A DNA stretch of 9,169 bases from Paenibacillaceae bacterium UBA6304 (GTDB taxonomy: Bacteria; Bacillota; Bacilli; Paenibacillales; Paenibacillaceae). The position numbers and the translations under genes are program-made. How positions within the stretch are numbered: the stretch's first letter is position 1; the number at the start of each line of letters is the position of its first letter. Below are positions 1 through 5,753 of this stretch, piece after piece. The stretch covers positions 1-9,169 of the forward strand of contig DJTQ01000429.1 of assembly GCA_002439285.1 (NCBI GenBank), in the 5' to 3' direction. The notes below the pieces were generated by a model that did no database searches, had not been told where the DNA came from, and was given only the letters and a program-made list of their open reading frames with translations.

Positions 1-330
1 AGCCAGCCGCACCAGCATATGAGCCAGCGCATGTTGATGTTCCGGTTCTCCGGCCTTCCACAATTCCTGCAGCAGCTTCTCCTCGCGGTTGCGCGGCTGC
101 TCTTTGGCTGCCAGATAATTACCGATCCGTTCAGCCGCCTGGGCCATGGTCTCCTCGCTTAAACCGATGTTCTCCGCGAGCTCGACCCGTTTGCTCAAAT
201 ATTTTTTAAAAGTGTCAAAGCTGTTCAAAATTTCATCCTTGCGCTCATCGTCCATCCGGTTCAGCGCGTCATCCACTTTTCCCAGTTCCGTTTCGCCTTC
301 CTTATTTACAACATGGTTATGCTCAGACAT
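1..330 (-). CDS. DUF3243 domain protein, C-terminus cut by window edge
   Basis: The first 110 codons of a small, charged, helical protein are visible, and no stop is reached before the left window edge. It begins MSEHNHVVNKEGETELGKVD. The part from about residue 38 (FDTFKKYLSKRVELAENIGL, followed by SEETMAQAAERIGNYLA and a PRNREEKLLQELW segment) follows the pattern I recall for the DUF3243 family: a helix with F-x-x-[FW]-K-x-[FY]-L, then an I-G-x-[FY]-L-A helix, then an E-x-x-L-L-x-E-L-W helix. The family is common in Bacillales (for example B. subtilis YmfJ) and has no established function. The first 35 or so residues are an acidic extension that many members may lack. The ATG at 330 is well supported by AGGAGG eight bases upstream. 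There is no signal peptide or membrane segment, so it is expected to be cytosolic. It lies 106 bp downstream of the carboxypeptidase gene with no clear terminator between them, so co-transcription is possible. Confidence 0.8.
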   Translation of the reverse strand, partial: MSEHNHVVNKEGETELGKVDDALNRMDDERKDEILNSFDTFKKYLSKRVELAENIGLSEETMAQAAERIGNYLAAKEQPRNREEKLLQELWKAGEPEHQHALAHMLVRLA

Positions 331-436
331 GCTTAACGCCTCCTTCTGAGATAGGGAGTTCGTTAGTACATAACCCGCGCGGAGAGTTCATGAATCAGAA
401 TCACCCCGGTGCCCTGCCATGGAAAATAGGATAAGC

Positions 437-1375
437 TTAAGGATTGGCCGTAACCGGCACGGCATCATAATACTCTTCCAGCGTAATATCCCGTTCGGCG
501 ATATCCGCTGCGATCGCCTTGCCTACGTAACGCAGATGCCAAGGCTCGTATTTAAAGCCGGTAATTTCGTCCTTCCCTTCCGGGTAACGGATAATGAAGC
601 CGTACTCCGAAGCATGATCCGCCAGCCATTTTGCCTCTGCGGTATCCCCGAAGCAATCCTCCGCGGCGCATTTGCCGTCACTGCCCGACACATCGATGGA
701 CAAACCGGTCTCATGCTCGCTGTGTCCAGGTACGGCGCTGTAGGTTTTGGCTTTTTCCAGCCCATCCTTCTTAACGTAGCGGTTGAACAATGAGGTTTGC
801 GTGGTATGAGAACGATATGCCGATACGCCGGCCAAATAGATGCCGTCCTGCTCCGCACCCGCAAACAATTCTTCTAAAGCGGAAGCCGCCTCTTCGCGCA
901 TCATGCGCTTCTCGATTTTCTCTTTAAAAGTGAACCGGACATCCGGATAAACAAGATCGCTAGGCTTATGATCCTCCGGCAGAGCGAACTCCTTGTTTAC
1001 CAGTACGGCTACGCTGTTCGCATCGGCTACTGCGGCCTGGCTTCCGTCCGACTTCCCTCCGTCTGTCTGCTCACCCGGAGAATCCGCCTCGCCTGCATTC
1101 CCGGAGTCTGTCCCGCTACCTGATGCAGAAGCATTGCCCTTGTCGGTGCCGTTGTCGGCGCCATTGTTGGTACCATTGTTAGTGCCGCCATCGGCCCCAT
1201 TACCGGAGCCGGCGTTTGCACCTGTGTTTCCTGCGTTATTAAGTTCCGTATTCGGCGCCTGGTTCGCTGTTTGAGAGTCCGCTGACTTGTCCGTGCCGCA
1301 CCCGGTAAATAAAGCGGCGGCCATCACAAGGACGACAGCTGACATGGCCACGCTCCAACTAGTCCGAAGTTTCAT
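437..1375 (-). CDS. M15-family D-alanyl-D-alanine carboxypeptidase, lipoprotein (VanY/LdcB type)
   Basis: A 312-residue zinc peptidase predicted to trim the terminal D-Ala (or related cross-linkable) residue from peptidoglycan stems outside the membrane. A lipoprotein signal is visible: KLR at the N-terminus, a hydrophobic stretch (about 8-22), then a lipobox LFTGC with Cys26 as the lipidated residue. A low-complexity Gly/Asn/Thr/Asp/Ser linker (about 45-110) tethers the catalytic domain. Catalytic signatures are intact: AYRSHTTQTS (Arg188, Gln193; substrate binding), SEHETGLSIDV (zinc ligands His221 and Asp228), and EPWHLRYVG (catalytic Glu277, zinc ligand His280). Cys236 and Cys241 could form a disulphide. 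An in-frame ATG at 1390 exists, but the GGGAGG element lies just inside that extension, seven bases before the ATG at 1375, so 1375 is chosen. VanY, LdcB and DacB-like enzymes share these motifs; no vanA/vanH/vanX-like genes are nearby, so this is more likely cell-wall housekeeping than glycopeptide resistance. Exact substrate (D,D versus L,D) cannot be read from sequence. Confidence 0.9.
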   Translation of the reverse strand: MKLRTSWSVAMSAVVLVMAAALFTGCGTDKSADSQTANQAPNTELNNAGNTGANAGSGNGADGGTNNGTNNGADNGTDKGNASASGSGTDSGNAGEADSPGEQTDGGKSDGSQAAVADANSVAVLVNKEFALPEDHKPSDLVYPDVRFTFKEKIEKRMMREEAASALEELFAGAEQDGIYLAGVSAYRSHTTQTSLFNRYVKKDGLEKAKTYSAVPGHSEHETGLSIDVSGSDGKCAAEDCFGDTAEAKWLADHASEYGFIIRYPEGKDEITGFKYEPWHLRYVGKAIAADIAERDITLEEYYDAVPVTANP

Positions 1376-1493
1376 TATGATTCCTCCCATTGTGTATGTT
1401 CTCTATCAAAGACGTCTCTGCGGAAGAATTTGTTCCTGGTCAACGTATCTAAAAGTCTCCCATCCTATATTAAGAACGGGCGCTGCTTCATTC

Positions 1494-1524
1494 TAAAAAG
1501 CAGATGTCGGGCGGCTACCGCCCG
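1494..1524 (-). terminator. Possible terminator overlapping helicase stop codon
   Basis: CGGGCGG and CCGCCCG (1518-1524 and 1508-1514) form a perfect 7-bp stem whose three-base loop is exactly the TAG stop codon. A T5 tract (1499-1495) follows, but about eight bases after the stem, further than in a classical intrinsic terminator. The stem could alternatively affect stop-codon use or mRNA 3' stability. Confidence 0.35.
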
Positions 1525-2939
1525 CGGCGGCTCTCATTACGGCCACCGCCGCGTCTGCCCCCGTTGCCCTGATCGCGTCCGCCGCGGCCGCTTCCGCTGC
1601 CGGATGCAGACCCGGAGCCGCGTTTCGCGCCGCCGCCTTGGCTACGCCCGCCTCTTGCAGCGCCGCCGGCCTGGCCGCCCGTTCCCGGCTTCCGCCGGTC
1701 CGAGGACCCGCCGCGACCTTGGCGCTGTCCGCTCCGGCCACCGCCTCCGGCGCCCTTCGCCCGGCTACGCTCCTGCCCCTCTTCGGCTGGTTTGCCGTTG
1801 CCGCTTACGGCGGCGATGCCGCTCTTCTCGTACCGCTGCCGCTCCAAGCGGCGGGCAATACCGCGCTCGATGTTCCGGAGCGCTTCCACATCCTTCACCG
1901 CCGCAAACGTCACGGCGATGCCTTTCTCCCCGGCCCGGCCCGTCCGGCCGATCCGGTGAATGTAGCTATCGACATCCTGTGGAATGTCGTAGTTAAACAC
2001 ATGGGTGACGCCCTCGACATCGATGCCGCGGGCCGCTACATCGGTCGCCACCAGCAATTCCAGCTTGGCGTCGCGGAATGCGCGCATCACCTGCTCGCGC
2101 TTCGATTGCGACAGATCGCCGTGCAGCTCGTCCGAAGCGAAGCCTGCCTCTTGCAGCGCCTCATTCAACGTGCTTGCCCGGCGTTTCGTGCGGCAGAAGA
2201 TGACCGCCAGGTACGGACGGTGTTGACGAATCATCGTAATCAGCGCCTCCTGCTTGTTCCGGTCCGTGCATTCCACGACGATTTGCCGGATGCTGTCCAG
2301 CGTCACGCGTGAGGTCTCGGCGATACGGATATCACGCGGCTGCTGCATATACGTCCTGGCCAGACGTTTTACATTATCGGGCATTGTCGCCGAGAACAGC
2401 ATCGTCTGGCGGCTGCGCGGAACAAGGCGGATAATTTCCTCCACCTCGGCCAAGAATCCCATATGCAACATCTGGTCCGCTTCGTCCAGCACCAGCATGC
2501 GGACGGCACCGAGTGTCAATGAACCGCGGCGCAAATGGTCCAGCAGCCGGCCCGGCGTTCCGATCACGAGCTGCGTCCCGTTCTGCAACTTACGGAGCTG
2601 GCGCTCCACGTCCTGCCCGCCGTAAGCGGCGAGCACGGACAACCCCTCGCAGGCAGCGGCCAGTTTACGCGCTTCTGCGGTAATCTGAATTGCGAGCTCG
2701 CGTGTCGGTGTAATAATCAGCGCCTGTGCTTCCGGCCGATCCGTGCGGATTTTCTCCATGATCGGCAGCAGGAACGCCAATGTTTTCCCGGTACCCGTTT
2801 GGGCTTGGACGATAACGTCCTCTCCCGCAAGCAGCTCAGGAATAGCCTTTTCCTGGACCGGGGTAGGATTTACGATTCCTTGTCCCTGTAATATTTGCAA
2901 AACGGCCTTCGATAGACCCATTTTCTGAAAAGTTGTCAA
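1515..2939 (-). CDS. DEAD-box ATP-dependent RNA helicase with Gly/Arg-rich C-terminal tail
   Basis: An ATP-driven RNA remodeller of about 474 residues in the RhlE/CshA-like group, expected in the cytosol on ribosomal precursors or mRNA/RNase complexes. Motifs run in order: Q motif (F4 and PTPVQ, about 25-29), motif I AQTGTGKT (46-53), Ia PTRELA (78-83), Ib TPGR (128-131), II DEAD (152-155), III SAT (183-185), IV VIFCRTK, V ATDVAARGID (298-307), VI HRIGRTGRAG (328-337). All are intact, so it should be active. Residues from about 390 are almost entirely G, R, S, Q, A, with several RGG/RG units; such tails in bacterial helicases usually bind RNA non-specifically. There is no DbpA-type folded RNA-binding domain. 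A GTG at 2948 would add three residues but sits inside the Shine-Dalgarno sequence GAGGTGA; the TTG at 2939 is at proper spacing and is preferred. Bacilli carry several paralogues, so no symbol is given. It is preceded by a putative structured leader, and a palindrome sits across the stop codon. Confidence 0.93.
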   Translation of the reverse strand: MTTFQKMGLSKAVLQILQGQGIVNPTPVQEKAIPELLAGEDVIVQAQTGTGKTLAFLLPIMEKIRTDRPEAQALIITPTRELAIQITAEARKLAAACEGLSVLAAYGGQDVERQLRKLQNGTQLVIGTPGRLLDHLRRGSLTLGAVRMLVLDEADQMLHMGFLAEVEEIIRLVPRSRQTMLFSATMPDNVKRLARTYMQQPRDIRIAETSRVTLDSIRQIVVECTDRNKQEALITMIRQHRPYLAVIFCRTKRRASTLNEALQEAGFASDELHGDLSQSKREQVMRAFRDAKLELLVATDVAARGIDVEGVTHVFNYDIPQDVDSYIHRIGRTGRAGEKGIAVTFAAVKDVEALRNIERGIARRLERQRYEKSGIAAVSGNGKPAEEGQERSRAKGAGGGGRSGQRQGRGGSSDRRKPGTGGQAGGAARGGRSQGGGAKRGSGSASGSGSGRGGRDQGNGGRRGGGRNESRRGR

Positions 2940-2944
2940 AAAGT

Positions 2945-2951
2945 TCACCTC
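2945..2951 (-). promoter_or_regulatory. Shine-Dalgarno GAGGTGA of helicase gene; decides a TTG start
   Basis: GAGGTGA is a seven-base match to the anti-Shine-Dalgarno complement and stands five bases before the in-frame TTG at 2939. The alternative GTG start at 2948-2946 is part of this element and therefore could not be served by it. The same sequence also contains ATG AGG TGA, an ATG followed at once by a stop in another frame (2953-2945). Confidence 0.65.
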
Positions 2952-2962
2952 ATTAGTTATTA

Positions 2963-3018
2963 GCCCGCATTTTTATTAAACTCATTTTTCCCTTGTGATC
3001 CTCATTCTAAAAGCGGGC
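2963..3018 (-). promoter_or_regulatory. Possible structured 5' leader of the helicase mRNA
   Basis: On the minus strand GCCCGCTTTTA (starting at 3018) can pair with TAAAAATGCGGGC (ending at 2963), giving an 11-bp stem with a two-base bulge and a loop of about 32 bases. It lies between the candidate -10 box and the Shine-Dalgarno sequence. Long structured leaders are known for cold-induced DEAD-box helicase genes, but a regulatory role here is only inference. Confidence 0.3.
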
Positions 3019-3024
3019 CCTCTT

Positions 3025-3033
3025 ATTGTAACA
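3025..3033 (-). promoter_or_regulatory. Candidate extended -10 promoter (TGTTACAAT) for helicase
   Basis: TGTTACAAT fits the extended -10 pattern TGnTANAAT read on the minus strand. No good -35 box is visible 17 bp upstream (CGGATT there). A start near 3018 would give a leader of about 80 nt including the predicted stem. This is a weak call from motif match alone. Confidence 0.3.
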
Positions 3034-3164
3034 GAGATTGACCCGAAAATCCGTCCTTCGCAAGTTTTCATTTGAATGAATGATTTGACTAGCCCCATAC
3101 TTGCAGGGGTCAAACTCTTCAAATTCGAATATGCCCCGGCAACTAACTTTCTCATTGAAAAAGG

Positions 3165-3564
3165 GGGTGTCCCAAAAGTAGATAATTCTATTTGAGGGAT
3201 AGCTCTCAGTAACTTCATGTATTCACCGCTGGGATTGATAGGAGTGACTGTTGCTTGGAGCATATTAACTGTATTACCTACAGTTAATTACCGTGAATCC
3301 AGTCGTTCTGGATACTTAGCTGTAATTTGTACAGTTAATTCTTATCCTTCCCCCTCTTTTCGCTGCAAGCGCCTAAATTAGCTGTAGGTTTTCCAGTTAG
3401 TTTGGTTCAGACCTGTCCTACCGTGCGAAATAACTGTAGGTTTTCCAGTTAATCTTCATAGATCGGCCTGGTGAGTTCAGGGAGGAGAGCGACATGGTGA
3501 AATTGAGCTTGGTCAGGAGAAAGAGGGTGTCCCTCAGTCATCGTAGATGACTTTTGGGACACCC
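3165..3564. mobile_element. Possible MITE-like element or IS remnant with 15-bp terminal inverted repeats
   Basis: GGGTGTCCCAAAAGT at 3165-3179 recurs as its exact reverse complement at 3550-3564, bounding a 400-bp segment. The sequence resembles, from memory, the ends of transposons common in Paenibacillus and related genomes (IS1182/IS5-like groups), but I cannot confirm the family. There is no transposase gene inside and no clear target-site duplication at the two edges, so a decayed element or two independent insertions are equally possible. The palindrome array lies entirely inside it. Confidence 0.4.
3265..3452. repeat. Array of four 23-bp imperfect palindromes
   Basis: Units at 3265-3287, 3316-3338, 3378-3400 and 3430-3452 each have a 9-5-9 layout: arm TTARCTGTA (first base A in unit four), five bases, arm TMCAGTTAR. 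Units one and two are close to perfect palindromes (unit one forms a 10-bp stem if one base is added at each side). Units three and four share 18 identical bases (CTGTAGGTTTTCCAGTTA). The intervening segments are 28, 39 and 29 bp and unrelated, except that the first contains its own small stem ATCCAG/CTGGAT (3297-3313). No open reading frame uses them. Confidence 0.8.
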
Positions 3565-3566
3565 TC
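3523..3566 (-). terminator. 44-bp compound hairpin, possible terminator of the phasin-AarF operon
   Basis: GAGGGTGTCCC (3523-3533) pairs with GGGACACCCTC (3556-3566), an 11-bp perfect stem. Inside it GTCATC (3537-3542) pairs with GATGAC (3546-3551) around a three-base loop, with a small internal loop (TCA against TTTT) between the stems. On the minus strand it is followed by TTTCTCC, a weak T-tract. It is the first strong hairpin downstream of the AarF/UbiB stop (about 76 bp away). Its arms are also the GGGTGTCCC end motif, so it may be a minimal transposon-end pair that doubles as a terminator. Confidence 0.45.
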
Positions 3567-3641
3567 GATTTCCCTGGGCTTTATCTTCCCCGCTGTGTCT
3601 TTGGTGATTTATTACAGGTCATGATATTGGGATATATTCTC

Positions 3642-5312
3642 TCAAAACCGGCCGGAGCGAAAGATGGAGTAGAGCAGCCAAATGACCATCAGGAAGGCGA
3701 CGACAAAGCCGATTTCGATAGCAGGGATGTTCCAGAGCAAAGTTGGCATTCGGGTGAGTGAGGAGCCGATAATAAGTCCGACCATAATGATGCTGAATGC
3801 CAATAAGACAATGCTGAAGGACAGCCGGTTTCCAATTTGGTCTAGCTTCTTCAGGAAATGCTCCATTTCCGGTACGCTCATCTCCATCTTCACTTTACCT
3901 TTGCCCAGCAAAGTGAACAGACGATTCACCTGCTGCGGTACCTCCGTCAACGCCTCGGCCAAATCGACGGCCCCGCCGATGAGCTGCTTGCCCAAGCGGC
4001 GGCTTCCGAACTTTTCACGCAGCAGCTTCTTGCCATAGGGTTCCGCTAAATCCAGAATTCGCAGCTGAGGGTCCAAGCTGATCGCCACGCCCTCCAAGGT
4101 GAGCAATGCTTTGCCAAGTAGAAGCAAATCCGGGGGCAAAACGATCCGGTGTCGCTGGGCGGTTGCAAACAGATCGTTCAACGCCTCCCCAATGCTGATT
4201 TCCGAAAACGGGATATCATAATACCGGTCGTGAAGCCGCTCCAGATCGGTGCGCAAACTGTCCATATCGCGGGTGTCATCCAGCAGTCCCATCCGCAGGA
4301 TGGCCCGCAGCATGCCCTCATTGCTGCGGCGCATCAAGGCGATTACAAGCGATGATAAATGGTCCCGCATCTCCGGGCTTAACCGTCCGATCATGCCGAA
4401 ATCGATAAAGGCCAGCTTCCCGTCCAAGGTTGCGAGCAGATTACCGGGATGCGGGTCCGCGTGAAAGTGCCCGCCCGTAAAAATTTGCTCGAACATCGCG
4501 TTCACCAGGCGCTCCGCAATTTCTTTACTATCGAACCCGCCTTGCCGCAGCTCGGCCAATCGGTTCAAGTGTATCCCCTCCACATAATCCATCGTCAATA
4601 CTTTGGACGTCGAGCAGTGCCAATGGACTCCGGGGATACAGATCTCCTCACTGCCGATAAATTGCCTGCGGATTTTCTCCATATTCCGTCCCTCGATGCT
4701 GTAGTCCAATTCGGCCGTGATCGACCGCGAGAACTCCTCCACCATCTGCGGGATTTGATACCGGTTGACCCATGGCCAGTGCTTCTGAGCGGTAACCGTC
4801 AGGTTCTTCAGAATATCCAAGTCTCGTTCGACCTGGGGGACGACGCCGGGGCGCTGAATTTTAATGGCCACGGCCTCGCCGGTGGTAAGCCGGCCTTTAT
4901 GGACTTGTCCGATCGATGCGGCGGCGATCGGTACTTCTTCGAATTGAGCCAGCAGTTCAGAAGCAGGCATCCCGAATTCCTGCTCGATGATAGCCAGGGA
5001 CTCCGCCGCCGAGAACGGCGGTACCTGATCCTGAAGCTTTACAAGCTCGGCGATTATGTGCTCCGGAAGCAGGTCCGAACGGGTGCTGGCGAGCTGGCCC
5101 AGCTTGACAAACGTCGGACCGAGCTCCTCGAGCACAAGACGAATCCTCTCTGCCAGCGACAGGCTGCTAGGCTCCGAATGCTGAATCCAACGGAGCGGCA
5201 CGGCAAATAACCGGGTCAGTCCGATTTCTTCGGCCATATAGCCGAAGCCATGGCGCACCAGCGCCATGGCAATTTCACGATAACGGCCGGAATGCCGGAC
5301 ACGGATGCCCAT
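3642..5312 (-). CDS. AarF/UbiB/ABC1 family atypical protein kinase-like membrane protein
   Basis: A 556-residue member of the ABC1 (ADCK/UbiB) atypical kinase-like family. Members act on isoprenoid-lipid/quinone metabolism in other organisms, with ATPase activity better supported than protein kinase activity; the role in Firmicutes, which use menaquinone, is unsettled. All family hallmarks are present: KxGQ as KLGQ (70-73), the Ala-rich nucleotide loop AAASIGQVH (130-138), the VAIK lysine Lys151, ExD (Glu201, Asp203), the catalytic HADPHPGN (His284, Asp286, Asn291) and the metal-binding DFG (304-306). Two transmembrane segments at the C-terminus (about 498-517 and 530-551) anchor it, with the catalytic part presumably cytosolic. 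The ATG at 5312 lies three bases after the stop of the phasin-like gene and has no strong Shine-Dalgarno sequence, so translational coupling is likely. No truncation or missing catalytic residue is seen. UbiB is the E. coli name and would over-claim function here. Confidence 0.92.
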   Translation of the reverse strand: MGIRVRHSGRYREIAMALVRHGFGYMAEEIGLTRLFAVPLRWIQHSEPSSLSLAERIRLVLEELGPTFVKLGQLASTRSDLLPEHIIAELVKLQDQVPPFSAAESLAIIEQEFGMPASELLAQFEEVPIAAASIGQVHKGRLTTGEAVAIKIQRPGVVPQVERDLDILKNLTVTAQKHWPWVNRYQIPQMVEEFSRSITAELDYSIEGRNMEKIRRQFIGSEEICIPGVHWHCSTSKVLTMDYVEGIHLNRLAELRQGGFDSKEIAERLVNAMFEQIFTGGHFHADPHPGNLLATLDGKLAFIDFGMIGRLSPEMRDHLSSLVIALMRRSNEGMLRAILRMGLLDDTRDMDSLRTDLERLHDRYYDIPFSEISIGEALNDLFATAQRHRIVLPPDLLLLGKALLTLEGVAISLDPQLRILDLAEPYGKKLLREKFGSRRLGKQLIGGAVDLAEALTEVPQQVNRLFTLLGKGKVKMEMSVPEMEHFLKKLDQIGNRLSFSIVLLAFSIIMVGLIIGSSLTRMPTLLWNIPAIEIGFVVAFLMVIWLLYSIFRSGRF

Positions 5313-5315
5313 GGC

Positions 5316-5624
5316 CTACGGCTGCTGCAGCTCGGCGAGCTTAATTTCGAGCTCGGCTACCCGCCGCGTCAGTTCTTCCACTTCCTTTACCGAGGCCAGG
5401 CCCATGGATTGCAGCACGGATTTTACTTGTTCGTTCACTATTTCCTTGAAGCGGTTTTGTTCCTCTGCTCCCTTATCGATCAGACGCTCCACAAGCTGCT
5501 TGGATTCCGAAGGCGCGAGTTCGCCGCGTTTGACCAAATCGTCGACAAGGCTTTCCACCTTCTCTTTGCTGACAATCGTAAGCCCCCATCCCAATGAGAT
5601 GGCCTTCTTTAACAAATCGCTCAT
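5316..5624 (-). CDS. Phasin-like small coiled-coil protein upstream of AarF/UbiB
   Basis: A 102-residue, highly charged helical protein: MSDLLKKAISLGWGLTIVSK, then a long segment rich in E, K, V and L, and a C-terminal coiled coil from about residue 77 (VEELTRRVAELEIKLAEL) with heptad hydrophobic spacing. This layout matches short proteins annotated as phasin family or polyhydroxyalkanoate synthesis regulator in Firmicutes, which I recall lying next to AarF/UbiB genes. There is no PHA synthase gene in the window, so a granule role is not supported locally; a partner or membrane-adaptor role for the kinase-like protein is plausible from the 3-bp spacing. An ATG at 5633 would add three residues, but GGAAAGGA (5640-5633) overlaps that ATG and stands eight bases before the ATG at 5624, which is chosen. 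No signal peptide is seen. Confidence 0.75.
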   Translation of the reverse strand: MSDLLKKAISLGWGLTIVSKEKVESLVDDLVKRGELAPSESKQLVERLIDKGAEEQNRFKEIVNEQVKSVLQSMGLASVKEVEELTRRVAELEIKLAELQQP

Positions 5625-5706
5625 GCTTAACATCCTTTCCAGTACTTTTATGTGATCGAATAGCTTAAACCCAAACCCTACCGAAAATCCTCAATCCCCT
5701 ACCATC

Positions 5707-5738
5707 GTAATACCCAACGTTTTAGTAATGCCCATCGT
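5707..5738. repeat. Two imperfect direct repeats between HemD-like and phasin-like genes
   Basis: GTAATACCCAACGT (5707-5720) and GTAATGCCCATCGT (5725-5738) match at 12 of 14 positions with an 18-bp period. They lie in the 129-bp gap upstream of the phasin-AarF operon. They could be a regulator binding site or a small chance duplication. Confidence 0.4.
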
Positions 5739-5753
5739 TTCGCCAAATGCTAC

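Larger units (their letters stand above)
2940..3641. other. Gene-free 0.7-kb region with palindrome array and IS-end-like inverted repeats
   Basis: No convincing gene lies between the helicase and the AarF/UbiB gene. A minus-strand frame at 2982-3263 has no ribosome binding site and runs straight through one of the inverted repeats. The region holds the helicase leader (left), a bulged hairpin with TTTGAC/GTCAAA arms (3084-3114), a 15-bp inverted repeat spaced 400 bp apart, four 23-bp palindromic units, and a 44-bp compound hairpin. Base composition is more AT-rich than the flanking genes. It looks like an accumulation site for small non-autonomous repeats rather than a degraded gene. Confidence 0.6.

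Noticed and set aside
437..1375. Glycopeptide-resistance cluster, because of the VanY-like enzyme
   Set aside because: No VanR/VanS, VanH, ligase or VanX-like gene lies in the window; M15 carboxypeptidases are common housekeeping lipoproteins in this group.
3084..3114. Hairpin TTTGAC/GTCAAA with CCCC/GGGG as a terminator
   Set aside because: It needs a three-base bulge, has no T-tract on either strand, and no gene ends before it.
3076..3195. Plus-strand 39-codon frame running through the left inverted repeat
   Set aside because: No ribosome binding site and no recognisable family; it ends soon after the repeat.
2982..3263. 93-codon minus-strand frame in the gene-free region
   Set aside because: There is no Shine-Dalgarno sequence before its ATG, it abuts the first palindromic unit, it reads through the GGGTGTCCC inverted repeat and the helicase promoter region, and I recognise no domain.
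3265..3452. CRISPR array
   Set aside because: Units are degenerate palindromes, only 23 bp long, with unequal spacers (28, 39, 29 bp), and there are no cas genes nearby.
3494..3550. Plus-strand 18-codon frame (MVKLSLVRRKRVSLSHRR) with a good GGAGGAG ribosome site
   Set aside because: The peptide is basic and its spacing from the ribosome site is fine, but half of it is encoded by the hairpin repeat and there is no promoter or relative to support it. Most likely chance.
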